64,000 bases of DNA. Origin: Brevipalpus yothersi (lineage: Eukaryota; Arthropoda; Arachnida; Trombidiformes; Tenuipalpidae). The notes beneath the pieces were generated by a model. It was given only the letters and a program-made list of their open reading frames with translations. It did not search any database and was not told where the DNA came from. The DNA is taken from positions 124,001 to 188,000 of the forward strand of contig QZCP01000090.1 of NCBI GenBank assembly GCA_003956705.1, read 5' to 3'. Below, one piece after another: positions 37,486-50,023 of this stretch; position 1 is the first letter of the stretch; each line of letters begins with the position of its first letter. Made by a program: the position numbers and the translations under genes.

Positions 37486-40400
37486 ATCACAGAGAAAAGA
37501 GTGTGGGAATAGGAAAGATTACCTCAAGCCATCTATGACATAGAGACTTATCCACCGTATAGCGTTTGCTTGTTTTCACTTGAAGTAGATTATTTATTAA
37601 GTCTATCGCATCTGCTGATATTTCTTTCCATGGATCATTTGGATACATGAATGCAGCATTGCGTATCTGATCATTTATATCTTCTTCTTCGTTGAAGGGA
37701 AAAGTTCCACTCAAACTGACATAAATAATCACTCCAACCGACCACATATCGAGGGATCTATTGTAACCTTTATTTCGAATAACTTCAGGAGCAAGATATG
37801 CTGGAGTTCCAACCACTGATCGACGGAAAGACTTTTCTCCAATGATCCTTGCGAATCCAAAATCGCATAATTTAACCTGAAAATAAAATGATCATTCAAA
37901 ATTGAATCAAAGAGGTAATCAAAGACATGGAATTGAGCGAAATTGAGCGAGAAAAAAACTCATATTAGCAATGATATGGATGAAGCTCTTTCGAGCCTGG
38001 ATGATACAGATTCTTCTGAAATCATTTATCATGGCTCTAATGCCTAGGTGCAATAGAAAATGGTGACGTATACAATTGACTGTTCTTGGAAAAAGAATGC
38101 CTATACAACTGTGAAAACAGTAATTTCTTTCTTTTTTAAAATTATTTCAAGACGAAAAGAAAATAAAGAAAGAGAAATGGAAAGCAAAGAATTTTCGCTA
38201 CCATTGAAAGCACTCATAAATTGAGGGGAATAAAGAGATAAAATTCTCTCTATCATAACAGAAAAAGAAAGGAAAATAGGCTCAAAAATATATCTGGAAG
38301 ATGTCAAAAGCAACAGTCAGGTGAATTCATAGTCTGATACGTGTGTGGGTGTGTCTTGCATTCTCAAGACGAGCCTCTCTTGTCTTATCAGAGAAACCCA
38401 GTCTTATGGGAGATGATGTAAGGTAAGGGTTACTTAATAATTCAGATAGAGTATTTCTTTCTTCAACAGGTAAGTGAGAGTATAGTCCAAAAGCATGAGT
38501 TGCTCACATGTCACGGAAAAACTGATAGCTTGAAAGGCAATAAATCTTCTGTTCTAGTTGCAATTTTCAGGAGTTGCTTGTATATTGTCCACAGCATGCG
38601 AGACACCTAGAAATAAGATTTTCTGCCCGATATCTTGGAAGACAGTTCATTCCCTTCAAAGTTATGACCTGTGATATACTTTTAATGCTTTACTCACTTG
38701 GGGAAAATCAGAATCAGATGAGAGGAGGACATTTTCAGGCTTCAAGTCGCAATGTACGATATTTTGGGAATGTAGATGCTTAAGAGCAATCAGAATCTGT
38801 AGGTAAAAACAGTTGAAAATATGAGATCCACAAGATTATTCAGATTTGATTAAACCTTACCTGGTAAATCAGGAATTTCGTGACCCTTTCATCAAGTCTT
38901 TTCTTTTCGGTATGCAAAATCATATCCAACATATCACCTCTGAGCTTTTCCATTACAACAAATATGCGATCTGATGTTTCGAACATTTTCTCTAATGTTA
39001 CAACCCCAGGATGATGCAAATTCTCCAAAATTGAAACCTCATTTTTGAGTTGAGCCTCTTGTTTGGTGGGGAATCGTGATTTATCGATCACTTTGATCGC
39101 TGCTGCTCTTCTAGTCATTCGATGCACACCACCATAAACAATTCCGAACTGACCGGAACCTAAAACTTCATCAGGAAATATTTGATACTGAAGACTTATA
39201 TCTTCAGAGATTTGCAATCGATTATCTGGTGCTGATTTTTTAGTTTGTTGATTTATCTCTTTAACCTTATCTGATACTGGCATGAAAGCTTGCCTGATGG
39301 CAGCTTCCCAGTCAGCATTATGAGTTGGATCGCTACAATAGTACAAAAGATTGGCCGTGTACAACTCAAAATCACAATCTGACTTGGTGGAACATGCGAT
39401 TGTAAGTATATCAGAAAGAAGAATTTCTCTATAATAATTGGAAGATGACTCGTTTTGATAGAGAGTGAGAGCTTTAGTGTCCAGTTTCCAGTAGTGTCGC
39501 TTTTTCTAGATACATAAATGAAAGATTGATGAGAACTTGTCAGTTTCACAGTGTGTTCCCTAATGAAAAAAAATTCTGTCATGAATCTCACCGTGGAGTC
39601 TTTGTTGGTGAAGTGGGAAATCCAGCCCTCTTTGAGAACTTCAGAGCCTCTCCTTTTAGTATGCTTAACACTTTGGACTATTCTCATCAAAGGAATGTTG
39701 TTGCTTTCGGTACTCCTAGAAGAATAGATGAGTATGCATTTAATTTTCCTCGTTCATCAAATGGAAACAATGATCAAAAATTAATTAGCTATCCCAAGAT
39801 AATTGGAAAGTATGAGCCTATGTATCTATGTGCCACACTCAATCATTAGGTTCAAGTTTTCGACGATCAGGGAGGGAAGAATTGCGAAAAAAAATTCCTT
39901 GATCAATATTCCTGTTCTTTATCAGATAGAATCAAGAAGGTACCCAAAACCTCTTTCGATACGTTTTTCTCTCGCTCTCCCTCTTTCTCGAAGAATTTCG
40001 AGACCTCAACAGATTTGATTAATAGTCACATATCTTATTCGCTCTATATCCCTTATTTCTTCGTTGTTTGCACACAAATTGGTCGATTAGGTAATGAAAT
40101 TTAAAATCTTGGAATTGTGAAAGAGTTCTGTCAAGAGAAAAAGTAAATACATCAATCCTATAAAGATGTTAGAACATTTTCCTAGCCATATTTGCATGAT
40201 GATTTTCTCTCTCTCTCTCTCTCTCTTTCTAGAATTTTTCCATATTTTTCATTTTTGAAAGAGGAAGCTTTCGGGTATTTTTGACAATGTGAGATCATTT
40301 CCCTATGTCATGGAAATAGAATAGTGAATTTCTCATCTTCTCTCTTTTATCCTATTGTAGTCACAGGCTCATTCTTTCCCAAAATCTTTTGACCATGCAC

Positions 40401-41692
40401 ATGAATATAAATATGTATTTGTTATTGAAATGAGAATGAATGAAGAAGAAAGGGGTGAGAGGGAGAGAGAGTTTGTTTAAGAGCAAGTCAATATTGATCA
40501 CAGCCATCAGGTCGATGATCATGAAATCTAGAAATTAATTCAAACATCAACGCCATGTAGTCAAGAAAAATGTTTGTGTATGTGTGTTTGGACGAAAAAT
40601 CAAATAACAAAAACAAAGGATGGAATAGCTGAAATTGAGATCAAAAAGGAGAAAAATATATTACACAAAGAAAACTTACGTTATTGGTGTATTTTCTGGC
40701 TCAATATCCTCCTCATAGGTTCCATTTCGCTTTTTTTCCGCACTAACATCAATATCTCCATCAGAATCACTCAAATTATCTTTTTCCGAGCTACCATCAC
40801 CTTCAGTATAATCTTGTGGCACTTCACCGGTACAATTCCAGGGTATCTTTTCCATACACTTCTTGTGAGCATTGAACTTACAATCTTTACACTGATACCC
40901 TTGACGAAACAAACCTTTCAAAAGTTTTTTACAATGTTGACAGATAGTCGGTCGACCATACGAATGAACCACAAAAGAATGCGGAATCCGTAAACGATTG
41001 GCTAACTCTCTCTCCATCCATGCCGGTCGTCCCATTATATTGGGAGATTTTTCATTTCCTGACGATGCACGACGATCCCGTTGTGGTGATGCTAACAAAA
41101 AGAGTGCATCTGTTAAGGTGGCACCAGAGCTTGCTGTTTGATGGACTTGCTGTTCATGGGTAGGTGTTGATGGTATCAGATGAGTGGATGAACGGCGACG
41201 TCTACGGTAATTACAGTTATTCGGAATCTTGTAGGCACATCGCTTGTGATAATTTAGGCCACAACCTTCACACTTCAAGCCCTGTTTCACAAGACCGAAG
41301 AGCATTTCACCGCAGAAATCACAGAATGTAGGTGATTTGTAGGAATGCATTATCAGTGAATGAGGTCGTATTTGTACTTCATCGGTGGGATCTTTTTGGG
41401 AGACAACTATTTCCACCAGACTACCATTGGTCACATCGGATGCAACATTGATGGGTGTAAGTATGTTTTGAGAACTGTAATCGTGCTTGAATAGTATAAG
41501 ACGTTCGTTCAGCTTGTTTAAGCCGTGTTCAGGATATTTTCGATCAATAAAATTACAAGCCAAATCTTTTAAACTTTTGAGATTCAATTCACTAGTATCG
41601 ATTGTGACGGAATCACGTATCAAGCCTGCTTGCATCTGAAACGATATATCATCAGAGATATTCAACAGGGGAGGCTCCATGCTGTTCGACAT
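36943..41692 (-). CDS. PKD: Protein kinase D (PRKD family serine/threonine kinase)
   Basis: Six exons (40680-41692, 39592-39715, 38861-39505, 38698-38796, 37523-37876, 36943-37233) join in phase to about 841 residues. In order: an N-terminal ubiquitin-like region (about 20-95); C1a (HSYKSPTFCDFCGEMLFGLV) and C1b (HSYGRPTICQHCKKLLKGLF) diacylglycerol/phorbol-ester zinc fingers; an acidic linker; a PH domain (SVKHTKRRGSEVLKEGW, KKRHYWKL); and the kinase domain. Kinase motifs visible are GSGQFG, AIKVIDKSRF, HCDLKPEN, CDFGFA and the activation loop EKSFRRSVVGTPAYLAPE with both regulatory serines. PKD acts downstream of PKC at the trans-Golgi network and in stress signalling. The C-terminus ends in QVRL, unlike the class I PDZ ligand of vertebrate PKD1/2. 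The last intron carries a (GA)n tract with an N gap. Confidence 0.96.
37284..37481. repeat. (GA)n microsatellite with 86-N assembly gap
   Basis: GA repeat on both sides of a gap of N (37354-37439). It lies inside the last intron of the PKD gene, so no coding sequence is lost, but the true repeat length is unknown. Confidence 0.97.
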
Positions 41693-44600
41693 TGTGATTA
41701 TTGTTCAAGATATCACCAGAAATGGTAATTGTAGATAATACTGGGGAGACTTGATGAAACTGGAGCTAGTAGGTTGATCAAAGTAACTGTAAGAGGAAAA
41801 AGAAAGAGAAAAGTTTTTTTTTCTCGTTAAACTTCATCAAAATTCTATCATATTGATTTGAAAATTCTATTGGTGAAGGAAAATATTCAATTTTAGAGAA
41901 GCTGTCAAAGAAAGAAAATAGTGAAAGCAATACTAGTAAATTGTTGATTCAATAATGAAAAATTGCAAAATCATACATTCACCCAGAAATAGAGGAAAAG
42001 TGTTTATGTGATGGATGAGTCAAATATGGTTAAACAAACCTATTTGCGCATTCAAAGATCTGAACGATAATCAATAAACAATACATTGCCTACTCTCTTC
42101 AATCTTCTTCCTCCTCAAGTGTACTTACACACAGTAATACAACGAAGGATGATGATTCCGGAGAATAACATACATGCATACATACGCACACGAGAGAGGA
42201 GAGTGTATTGAATGAGGATGTCAAGGTGTTGATCGAATAATAGAAGAACAGAAGAGGAGGATGGCAAATGATAGAATGGAAGAATTGATTATTCTGACTG
42301 TTTTCTCTCACTTATAAGATCAATTTATCACCTCGATTAGGCCGACTGTGTGAATGAGTGTGAATGCACACAAGCATGAACACACTTGATAAACACACAG
42401 GAAATGCACAGCAGAGAGAGAAAGAGAGGGAGAGAATGAATATGTACAGTGGACTTGCTTCGGAAAAAGGTGATGAAAATGGTGATGAAGAAAGAGAAAG
42501 TAAGAGAAGAGAGAGAGAGAAAAATCATCAACTTACGTGAACAATTGTACACAGGTAAGCTCACATATACACACAGCAAGCGACAGCAAGTTCACATTCA
42601 GAGATGGGTTTGGTCAAATGAATATTGCAATGAGTCCAAGTTGTTAAGTTAGGTCTTGGCTGTTAGCTTTTCCCAAGTGATGATGATGACTGGGGAACAT
42701 ACACAGAGAGAACTTAGAGAGAGAATGTAGAAAGAGGAGAGAGAGAGATCAGTGTTCAGGATCAACAGACATACAGAGGTATTGAAAACTTTTTCTTTTC
42801 GACATAATTACTGGTTCAACCTGTCACTGTTATATTCTGGTTGAAGTGTAAAAGAGATGAGGAGAGAGAGAGAGCGAAAGAGAGGAGAGAGAGAGGAGGG
42901 AAAAGGGTGAGAGCAAGAATGGATGAGAGATGAGGAAAGTGATGGAGAGGAAGAGTAGGATGTAAAAGTGGTCAAAGGGTTGACTAGCTTTCGGAAGATG
43001 TGGAAAAGAAGAGGAGAGAGAAAGAGAGTAGAGAAAAACCTCAAGTTAATCTTGACTCTTGGTTGGGTAACCAGGAGCACTTGATGATGATTGGTGAGGC
43101 TGACAACTAGAGAGAAAAAGAGAGAAGATGTTTGATGAAAGAAAAACTAGGCTCAGAATGTTGAGTATGAGAGAGAGAGAAAAAGAAAGAGAAAGACTGA
43201 TATTCATTCGAGATGAAAAAAGTTTATTGCTGCAGAATTGTATGGTTGGTAGAAGGCATAAGAGCGGAATCGAATTGTGTTCAGGAGCTCATGAAATAAT
43301 CAGTACATGTTCGTCATCATCTTTTTGCGGTTGGATTCATAATCAAAGCTCACATGGAGGCTATTTGGTAGACTCCAGTGAACATACTATTCACGATGGA
43401 AGAGAATGAAGAGAGCGAGATGAAGAAGAAAAACATGCAGCCATAGAACAAAACATTGAAAATCAAGTATAAACACCTACCATTCATCCATCTAATCTAA
43501 ACTATCCAGTACACGAAAGAAAGTGATGAGAATGAAATAAACTTACTCATTTAATATTGCTGATGTATATGATGTTGATTTGCAAATCAATCATTCTGCT
43601 TGGAATGTTCACGAATTATGTGTGTATACGTATCACTTGGAGAATAAATGAATGAATGAAAATCGCTTAACAAAACTTAATAATCATCAAAAAATGAACC
43701 AATAAAAATAATGTGTGTGTAAATATAAAAAAAAATGCGATGGAATGTGAAATATTTGCACCACAGTATTAGCCACCTCTCCTCACTTATCTAGGGATTT
43801 CAATTTTTCCACTTTATACATCATGAAAAGAGAGAGAAAAGGTGTATATACTGAACTTATACTGAAACTGATTCAGTATATTACTGAATAGTGAGCTTTG
43901 CACTCACTAGATGACAGACTTCTTCTAGGAACTGTGTGAAAAAAAAAGTTTTCTGACAGAATTGACCTTTGAACTCTTGGAAAATCTCTCTTCATTTGAT
44001 ATTCAAGATAATCTGGTTCCGTTGAGAATTTTCTCTTTTTGGCGAGCTTAGTTCTGATTACTTTGGAGGAAAAAAAGTTTCTGGAGATTATCCGGATGAT
44101 TTATCCTTGAGATTTTATAGAAACTTCATGGGATAATTTATCAAAAAAATTGAGATCATGGTAGATTGTGCAGAAGTTTTTCCAACTACTGTATCCCCTG
44201 GGAAGAATGATCAATGGAATTTCAGATTATTTTATTGGTTCCTGTGTAGAGATAAGTTTCGATTACTAGTGATTTCTCAGTTGATCATTATTTAATGACG
44301 AAAAAGAGATATTCTTTTGTCTATGATCCACAGCTTAATTTTACGATGAAGTTGGCGATCAGTTGAAATCTTCCATGAATATTTCGAATATTTGGGTGAA
44401 TCAGTTATTGGCATTGATTTCCGTGACATATCAGAAATCAATTGTGAAATAAATGACTCAACCAATTTGTCTGCCTCGTCACCCATTTTTTCCCCACTTT
44501 CAGGTACCTACCCAATCATCAGAAAATTGATGGGACAGTATAAAGAAAGGATCTCTCTGAAAATCTCTGAAATGTAAGAAAAAGATTAGATAACATGTAG

Positions 44601-45849
44601 AACGTGCAGAAAAACTTTTCAATCGAAATCTAATTTTTCAATTTTTCTGAAATTTTAGATAGATTCTGGCGTATTTCAATGGATTATAGTGAATTCTTGC
44701 AATGATTGATGGAAAGTGAAAATTTCTATCTGAAAATAAAGATTTGAGATTTTATCCCACAGCACAAAGAATACAGCATTTCCTAGTTTGGAGAATTTTG
44801 GGAGAAGCCAGAGGTGGACCTGATTTTTGGGAACAGATTTTTTTAAGTTATGGAGTGTAAAAAATCCGAAAAATGATGTCGAAAAATTTATTATGGTATT
44901 CGGATCAATTGAACTAACTAGCATACTGTTTTTATTGGCTCTCTAGGTTAAATACTATATAATTCTCTAGGTTCTTTAAGAAGAACTTTGGTGACCCAAG
45001 AACCAAAAGCCTGGCAAACCGAATGAAGGAAACGTTTTCTTAATATTTGGGAATGCATTTCTAGGACTGAGGCTCTTACTTAGAACTATCAAACTGGGTA
45101 AATCTAGGTCCCAACATGCACTAACGCTTTCAGACTGACATATACTTAAGGAAACGTTTCCCAAGAATAAAAGAATTTTGGAATTGATAAGAATAAAAAT
45201 TCTCATTTTTGACTTTAAAAAAAGGGGAAAACGGAACTTGAAAAAGAATCCACAAAGTTTTCCTCTCTTTTCTATGTATGAGATGGAATATAGGCTAAAA
45301 GGAAGAGCGAAACAATTCATACGGAATTCTTGGACTCTGAGATCTGATGACTTGGTATCTATTCGAACGATAAGAAAAAGTATTCCTCACCACTGATCTC
45401 CCAATCTTTGGATTGGTCTTTCAGCAGTTTTTTCGTATGATCAATTTTTTAATCGATATCTTAAAAACCATGGATCACTGCTTTATCTCCACGATTCCGA
45501 TTGAGCATGATTTCACGAGCCGAAGTTTTAAGGAATATATCTTTACCGTGGTAAAAGTTTCAGCGGTAAGCTGATTTGATGCACAATTGTTCATGAAATC
45601 CTTCAAAATTCGAGTTTCGATGAAATATTTGCTATTCTTTTCCAAATCCAAACTCAAATAGAACCTTTTTTCATTCTCTTCCTTTTCACAATACTCAGTA
45701 ATTTTAAAATTCATTAATTAATTCGCTTCTCGTGATTCTCCTGTTCTGATTTTATCGAAGTTTCTCGTGCAGTTTCTTGTGCTTATGGCACAGAGGCTTT
45801 GATGGCCCTGTACGTTGGTTATGTGTTTTAAAGATTAGATAGAAACACG
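41693..45849. other. Upstream region of PKD, no supported protein gene
   Basis: Many GA/CT-rich tracts, especially 42400-43200, with conceptual frames made of Arg-Glu or Ser-Leu repeats that I regard as chance. 5' non-coding exons of PKD may lie here. Between about 44950 and 45400 short plus-strand pieces (KKNFGDPRTKSLANRMKE, then YRLKGRAKQFI) faintly resemble retrotransposon gag, but they are too broken to call. Confidence 0.45.
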
Positions 45850-46210
45850 GGTATTGAAAAAAGGTGATGAATACGTGGGACAATCAATCGAAAGTAAGGC
45901 TACTTACTATTGTCACTCTTTCTCTTGGATCTTGGGCCACTTCTCCGATTTGCTGGTCCCTCTTGTGACGAAGAATCGATTTCGTTCGCTCATACTCTAC
46001 GTGGACAATTTTGACCACAAATCGTGTCACATGATTGAAAAAAAATATTTCCTCTTTCTCACACACGATTCACCTCTAGTAAACAATCCAATTTGATATT
46101 TTTTCACCAAAAATCATTTTTATTTTACCAGCCTGTTTCCTGAGAGTGAAAAAAGTTTTGACCAGAACTTTATCACTTTTGTCTACTAGAGGACTCTCAG
46201 TTTTCAAGCT
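45850..46210 (-). repeat. Dispersed repeat, copy 3 (inverted relative to copies 1 and 2)
   Basis: The plus strand here matches the reverse complement of about 54140-54760: both conceptual frames contain VTKNRFRSLIL, VDNFD and KSCHMIEKK. A further short match at about 46940-46995 pairs with about 54075-54120 (gcttgatcaagc core). The copies are diverged and non-coding. Confidence 0.65.
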
Positions 46211-47161
46211 CAAAATTCATTAGAAGCTATAGCCTAACAATGACTTGACTGTAAACTGAAATGTTATGAGTCTATAGGCTGGATACTAAATAGTACTCAA
46301 TAATTGTTCGAGATTGCCATCTACTGTTCAACCGTAAGTACCTCTCTTTGTTAATGCAAAGAAACACTTTTTTGGCGATATTTTTTGCCCATCTTGTTGT
46401 GTTCCATTTTACATTGAACACACACACTTTTACATCTGGATGTTGAAGTGATCTCAAAATTGTTGAGATTTTCATTCATTTTTATTTTGAGGTGATATTA
46501 ATTGATTAATCATATTCATGTTGATGATTATATGATCAATTGTTGGATAGTGTGTTGATTGAAATGATCTGGTGTTGCTTTGATCATTCAAGCCTATTTT
46601 GAGTTTTTTTCGCTCTCTCTCTCATCCGATCTCCATCTCTGGATTAATAGAAATAATTTTTTTCATCTCTACTACTGCTCTTCAGCTTATGTCCTGATGA
46701 TGTGTTCAGTATTTGATGTGCTTACTTTGTGTAGCTTGATTTGTTGATAACAATTGTTATTTGTGAGTGGAAAAACTCTTCTTTTTTACGAGAACAAAAA
46801 AGATCATCGATTTATATGTATATTGTTGCCTTCTGCTCATGAAAATTTATCGTGTGTGACGTTTGGGTGGCGACTAACATTTTTTGATGGAGAGTAATTC
46901 ATGTACCATCTGAGAATGTAATTGTTAATGCATCAAAACATTTATGTATGTACTACTTGAAAAAAAGCTGAGCAGCTTGATCAAGCATTCATGACCAAAG
47001 TTGAATTTTACTCTAGCTTGTGTTTACATAGATGCTACTGATTCAGCAGTACTGAATACTGGACCTCCTGTGTGTATATGTTGATTGATTGATTGAACTC
47101 CTCTCTTTAAAGAAAAAGAGGTGTTGAGAGAGAGAGATACCATCATTATTGTTCCACAATC

Positions 47162-50023
47162 ATGAAAACTAAATCAACTTTCCGATGGAATGGAATGAAA
47201 AAAACCTCCATACCAATTGCACCTCCTGTGGTTGATTTGAATAATAGTAATAACAATATTATCAGTAACGGTAATAATGGTGCCGTTTGTGCCTCTGTAC
47301 AGCGAAGATCGAATAATTTGAAAAATAATTTTATTGCTGATCGTAACAGTTTGTCAAGTACCGATAGCTCTTGCCACAGTGGTGAAGGTCTACAAATGCC
47401 TAATGTCCATGTATCATTGGGTGATTCACCAACACCATTGCTGGAAAATTGGTTAACTAATTTACAATTTGAAGAGTACATATCACTATTTATTGCAGCT
47501 GGTTATGATATGCCCACCACATCACGTATGACTCCTGCTGATCTCACTGCCATTGGTATTACTATGCCTCTTCATCGACAAAAATTGATAGGTGAGATAC
47601 AAAAATTGAATATTAGTGATGGTATACCAGATTTTGTACCAAAAACTCTCCACGAATGGCTGAAACTTATCCGCTTGGAAGAGTATTTTGATTTACTATG
47701 CCAGCAAGGATATGATTCGGTTGAGCGTGTTGCCCAATTGACATGGGAAGATTTTGAAGATATTGGTATCAAAAAACTTGGCCACCAAAAACGGCTCACT
47801 TTGGCCATCAAACGGATACAAGACTTGAATAATGGTGTTAGACGGTCATCTACAACTCACTTTTCCAACTTAACCAGCTCGATACCTTCATCATCATCTC
47901 TCTCCTCGGACAGCTCATCTAACAGCTCATGTACGGATGTTGCCCAATCAACACACCACAACTTGAGCTTACCTTTGAGAAGTTATCCTCTCAGCCAAGA
48001 GGTTGCCATCAATACATCAGTGAACACCAAATTAGTTTCTCCTACATTGGAAAGTCCTGGAACACCAGAGCTAAAAACTTTCCAACCAGCAGCACCTAAC
48101 TTTAATGGCAGTGAATACGGTAGCATATCCTCATCCTCTTGCTCTTCTTCCTTGTCAAAAATGTCTATAATTGCTGCTAATGACAATAATTGTAATATCA
48201 ATGAATCATCAGTCAATCAATCGCCTCGTACTTGTGTTCGAGGACAGTCTTTTGAAAGTTTGAATAGTGGATGTAGTGGTGGTGGTGGTCGAGATGAGAC
48301 AGACACCAGTAAGATCACTGCTTACTTACATCAATACATATCTCGTTTACAAAGTCAAGAGCCTAGACAAGATTGTTATCGATCTCTTCCCGACGGACAA
48401 ATGAACAGGCTCTCTCATTATCATCCTCAGGGTTATGAAAGTGATTGTGAACCATCTTATGGACGACAAGGCTCCGTATTGCAAGCATGTGATTATGAAA
48501 CAACTGCTACCTTGAATCGTCCAAGAAGTCTAATCAAAAATAGGCCTGTGGCAAAGATTGTTGCCAACAGCCGTAATGATGATGATATTAATGGTCAGTA
48601 TCAACAACAGCAACTGCAACAATCATCACCAGTTGATCTGAAGAAAGTGAATGTTATCCCTCCTCATGTTGAGATAAGAACCAGCTCCTCTCATTGCGTT
48701 AATACTTTGAATAAGTCAATTCCAGTCCACGCTAGCCAACTACATCATCATAATTTATATGATGATATAGATACGGTGAACCCACTGCCTCCACCACCAC
48801 CACCTCCGCAAAATACCGAAGATATGGTTCACCTTCCCAATCAGATTTCTTTGCCACCAGGAAACAGTTCATTGGAGTTCAGAAATTCAATGGTGGGCTC
48901 ATACTCTCCTTCACACTCATCCAGTTCTCAAAACTCGCCAGTATCCATGTCGATTTATGGTACCCTTAAGAAAAACAAAGTTCCTCCTGCGCCTCCCAAA
49001 CGGACCAACTCCATTAAAAGTGGATCTTCCAACCATATTTATAGTTGCGGAATGAGAAAGCTCACTGAGCAAAGTCAGGACAGTCCACTAACATCCGCCC
49101 GATGTACTAGTTTGGACGCTATCCAGGAGCGAGCTTTTGCAACATGTGTGAAAAGTCTTACATCTCGATTCAACAGTAGCAATTCTAATGCATCCGAAGT
49201 TCCTCAATTGCCATCAAGGAACCACAAAATTACTCCAAGAATAGATGATGGACCAGCACCTCCTCCCGTGCCCCACCATCGTGTTGAGCCTCTTGTCCCT
49301 CACCCGTCAACTAACGATTCTGAACTGGTTGACTACGATGCTGAAGATCTTCCCCCACCTCCTCCTCCAGATGAGCCATCTGAGTTTTATAGTGCCATTG
49401 CATCGAACTCCTCGCACCATCTCGAATCTAGCCCCTTGTGTTCGCCTGAGGAAGAAGTTAAATCGCCCGAATCTAGTGGATCCTCAGTCACTTCACCAAC
49501 TAACGGTCACTCGAGCGATCGAGAAGCCAGCATATCGACTAGCTCATCAACCGAGTCTATGCCCTTTGCCAATGACAATATTGGTACCATCAAACAGCGT
49601 GATCATGCTGCTAGTGTAAAGGATAGCAATAAATCCATGATCAATTGCGATCAAGGATGCCAACGAAAATCATCGCCCACATCCTCACCAATTAAGTCTT
49701 CTTCACCATCTCGTCACACCTCTCCATCTACCCACTCATCCGCACCTCTCATATCACCATCATCTCCTTTTTCCTCCTCACCTGTAGAACTCAACTCTGA
49801 TGGAAACAGGAATGTTTCGCAGCCGTCCTTGAATGAAGCACCCAATTCAAATTTACCTCAAGCAAATCTAGAGTCCTCCCCAGGTCAAAACTCTTCAAGC
49901 TCCTCTACGACTTGGATATCTGAGCCAACGAACCTTATTGAAGATATAGAACTTATGTTATCAAATCTCTCCAATCAGTTGGACGAACTTTTGGAAAGTG
50001 AAATGAGAGATTTTCGAAAATGA
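47162..50023 (+). CDS. ckn: Caskin-type tandem SAM-domain scaffold protein
   Basis: A single open frame of 953 residues. Two SAM domains lie in tandem at about 94-150 (ENWLTNLQFEEYISLFIAAG) and 161-222 (LHEWLKLIRLEEYFDLLCQQ, then LTWEDFEDIGIKKLGHQKRL). The second is very close to the second SAM of caskins. The rest is a Ser/Pro/Asn-rich disordered region with polyproline (PPPPPPPPQN; DLPPPPPPDEPSE) and a PPAPPKRTNS SH3-type ligand. It ends in an amphipathic helix (LIEDIELMLSNLSNQLDELL) like the conserved caskin tail. Caskins polymerise through SAM domains and scaffold synaptic or axonal complexes (CASK, LAR phosphatase). The usual N-terminal ankyrin repeats and SH3 domain are not in this exon and I did not find them in the 5 kb upstream. 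The ATG may start a short isoform, or more 5' exons lie farther away. Confidence 0.85.
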   Translation: MKTKSTFRWNGMKKTSIPIAPPVVDLNNSNNNIISNGNNGAVCASVQRRSNNLKNNFIADRNSLSSTDSSCHSGEGLQMPNVHVSLGDSPTPLLENWLTNLQFEEYISLFIAAGYDMPTTSRMTPADLTAIGITMPLHRQKLIGEIQKLNISDGIPDFVPKTLHEWLKLIRLEEYFDLLCQQGYDSVERVAQLTWEDFEDIGIKKLGHQKRLTLAIKRIQDLNNGVRRSSTTHFSNLTSSIPSSSSLSSDSSSNSSCTDVAQSTHHNLSLPLRSYPLSQEVAINTSVNTKLVSPTLESPGTPELKTFQPAAPNFNGSEYGSISSSSCSSSLSKMSIIAANDNNCNINESSVNQSPRTCVRGQSFESLNSGCSGGGGRDETDTSKITAYLHQYISRLQSQEPRQDCYRSLPDGQMNRLSHYHPQGYESDCEPSYGRQGSVLQACDYETTATLNRPRSLIKNRPVAKIVANSRNDDDINGQYQQQQLQQSSPVDLKKVNVIPPHVEIRTSSSHCVNTLNKSIPVHASQLHHHNLYDDIDTVNPLPPPPPPPQNTEDMVHLPNQISLPPGNSSLEFRNSMVGSYSPSHSSSSQNSPVSMSIYGTLKKNKVPPAPPKRTNSIKSGSSNHIYSCGMRKLTEQSQDSPLTSARCTSLDAIQERAFATCVKSLTSRFNSSNSNASEVPQLPSRNHKITPRIDDGPAPPPVPHHRVEPLVPHPSTNDSELVDYDAEDLPPPPPPDEPSEFYSAIASNSSHHLESSPLCSPEEEVKSPESSGSSVTSPTNGHSSDREASISTSSSTESMPFANDNIGTIKQRDHAASVKDSNKSMINCDQGCQRKSSPTSSPIKSSSPSRHTSPSTHSSAPLISPSSPFSSSPVELNSDGNRNVSQPSLNEAPNSNLPQANLESSPGQNSSSSSTTWISEPTNLIEDIELMLSNLSNQLDELLESEMRDFRK

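Noticed and set aside
37274..37490. Open frames across the N gap on both strands
   Set aside because: Pure (GA)n repeat and gap within an intron of PKD.
42400..43410. Open frames rich in Arg-Glu or Ser-Leu
   Set aside because: They are translations of GA/CT-rich low-complexity DNA with no domain or splice support.
44950..45400. Possible retrotransposon gag remnant (FGDPRTKSLANRMKE, RLKGRAKQFI)
   Set aside because: Only short, frame-broken pieces with faint likeness; no reverse transcriptase, integrase or long terminal repeats seen nearby.
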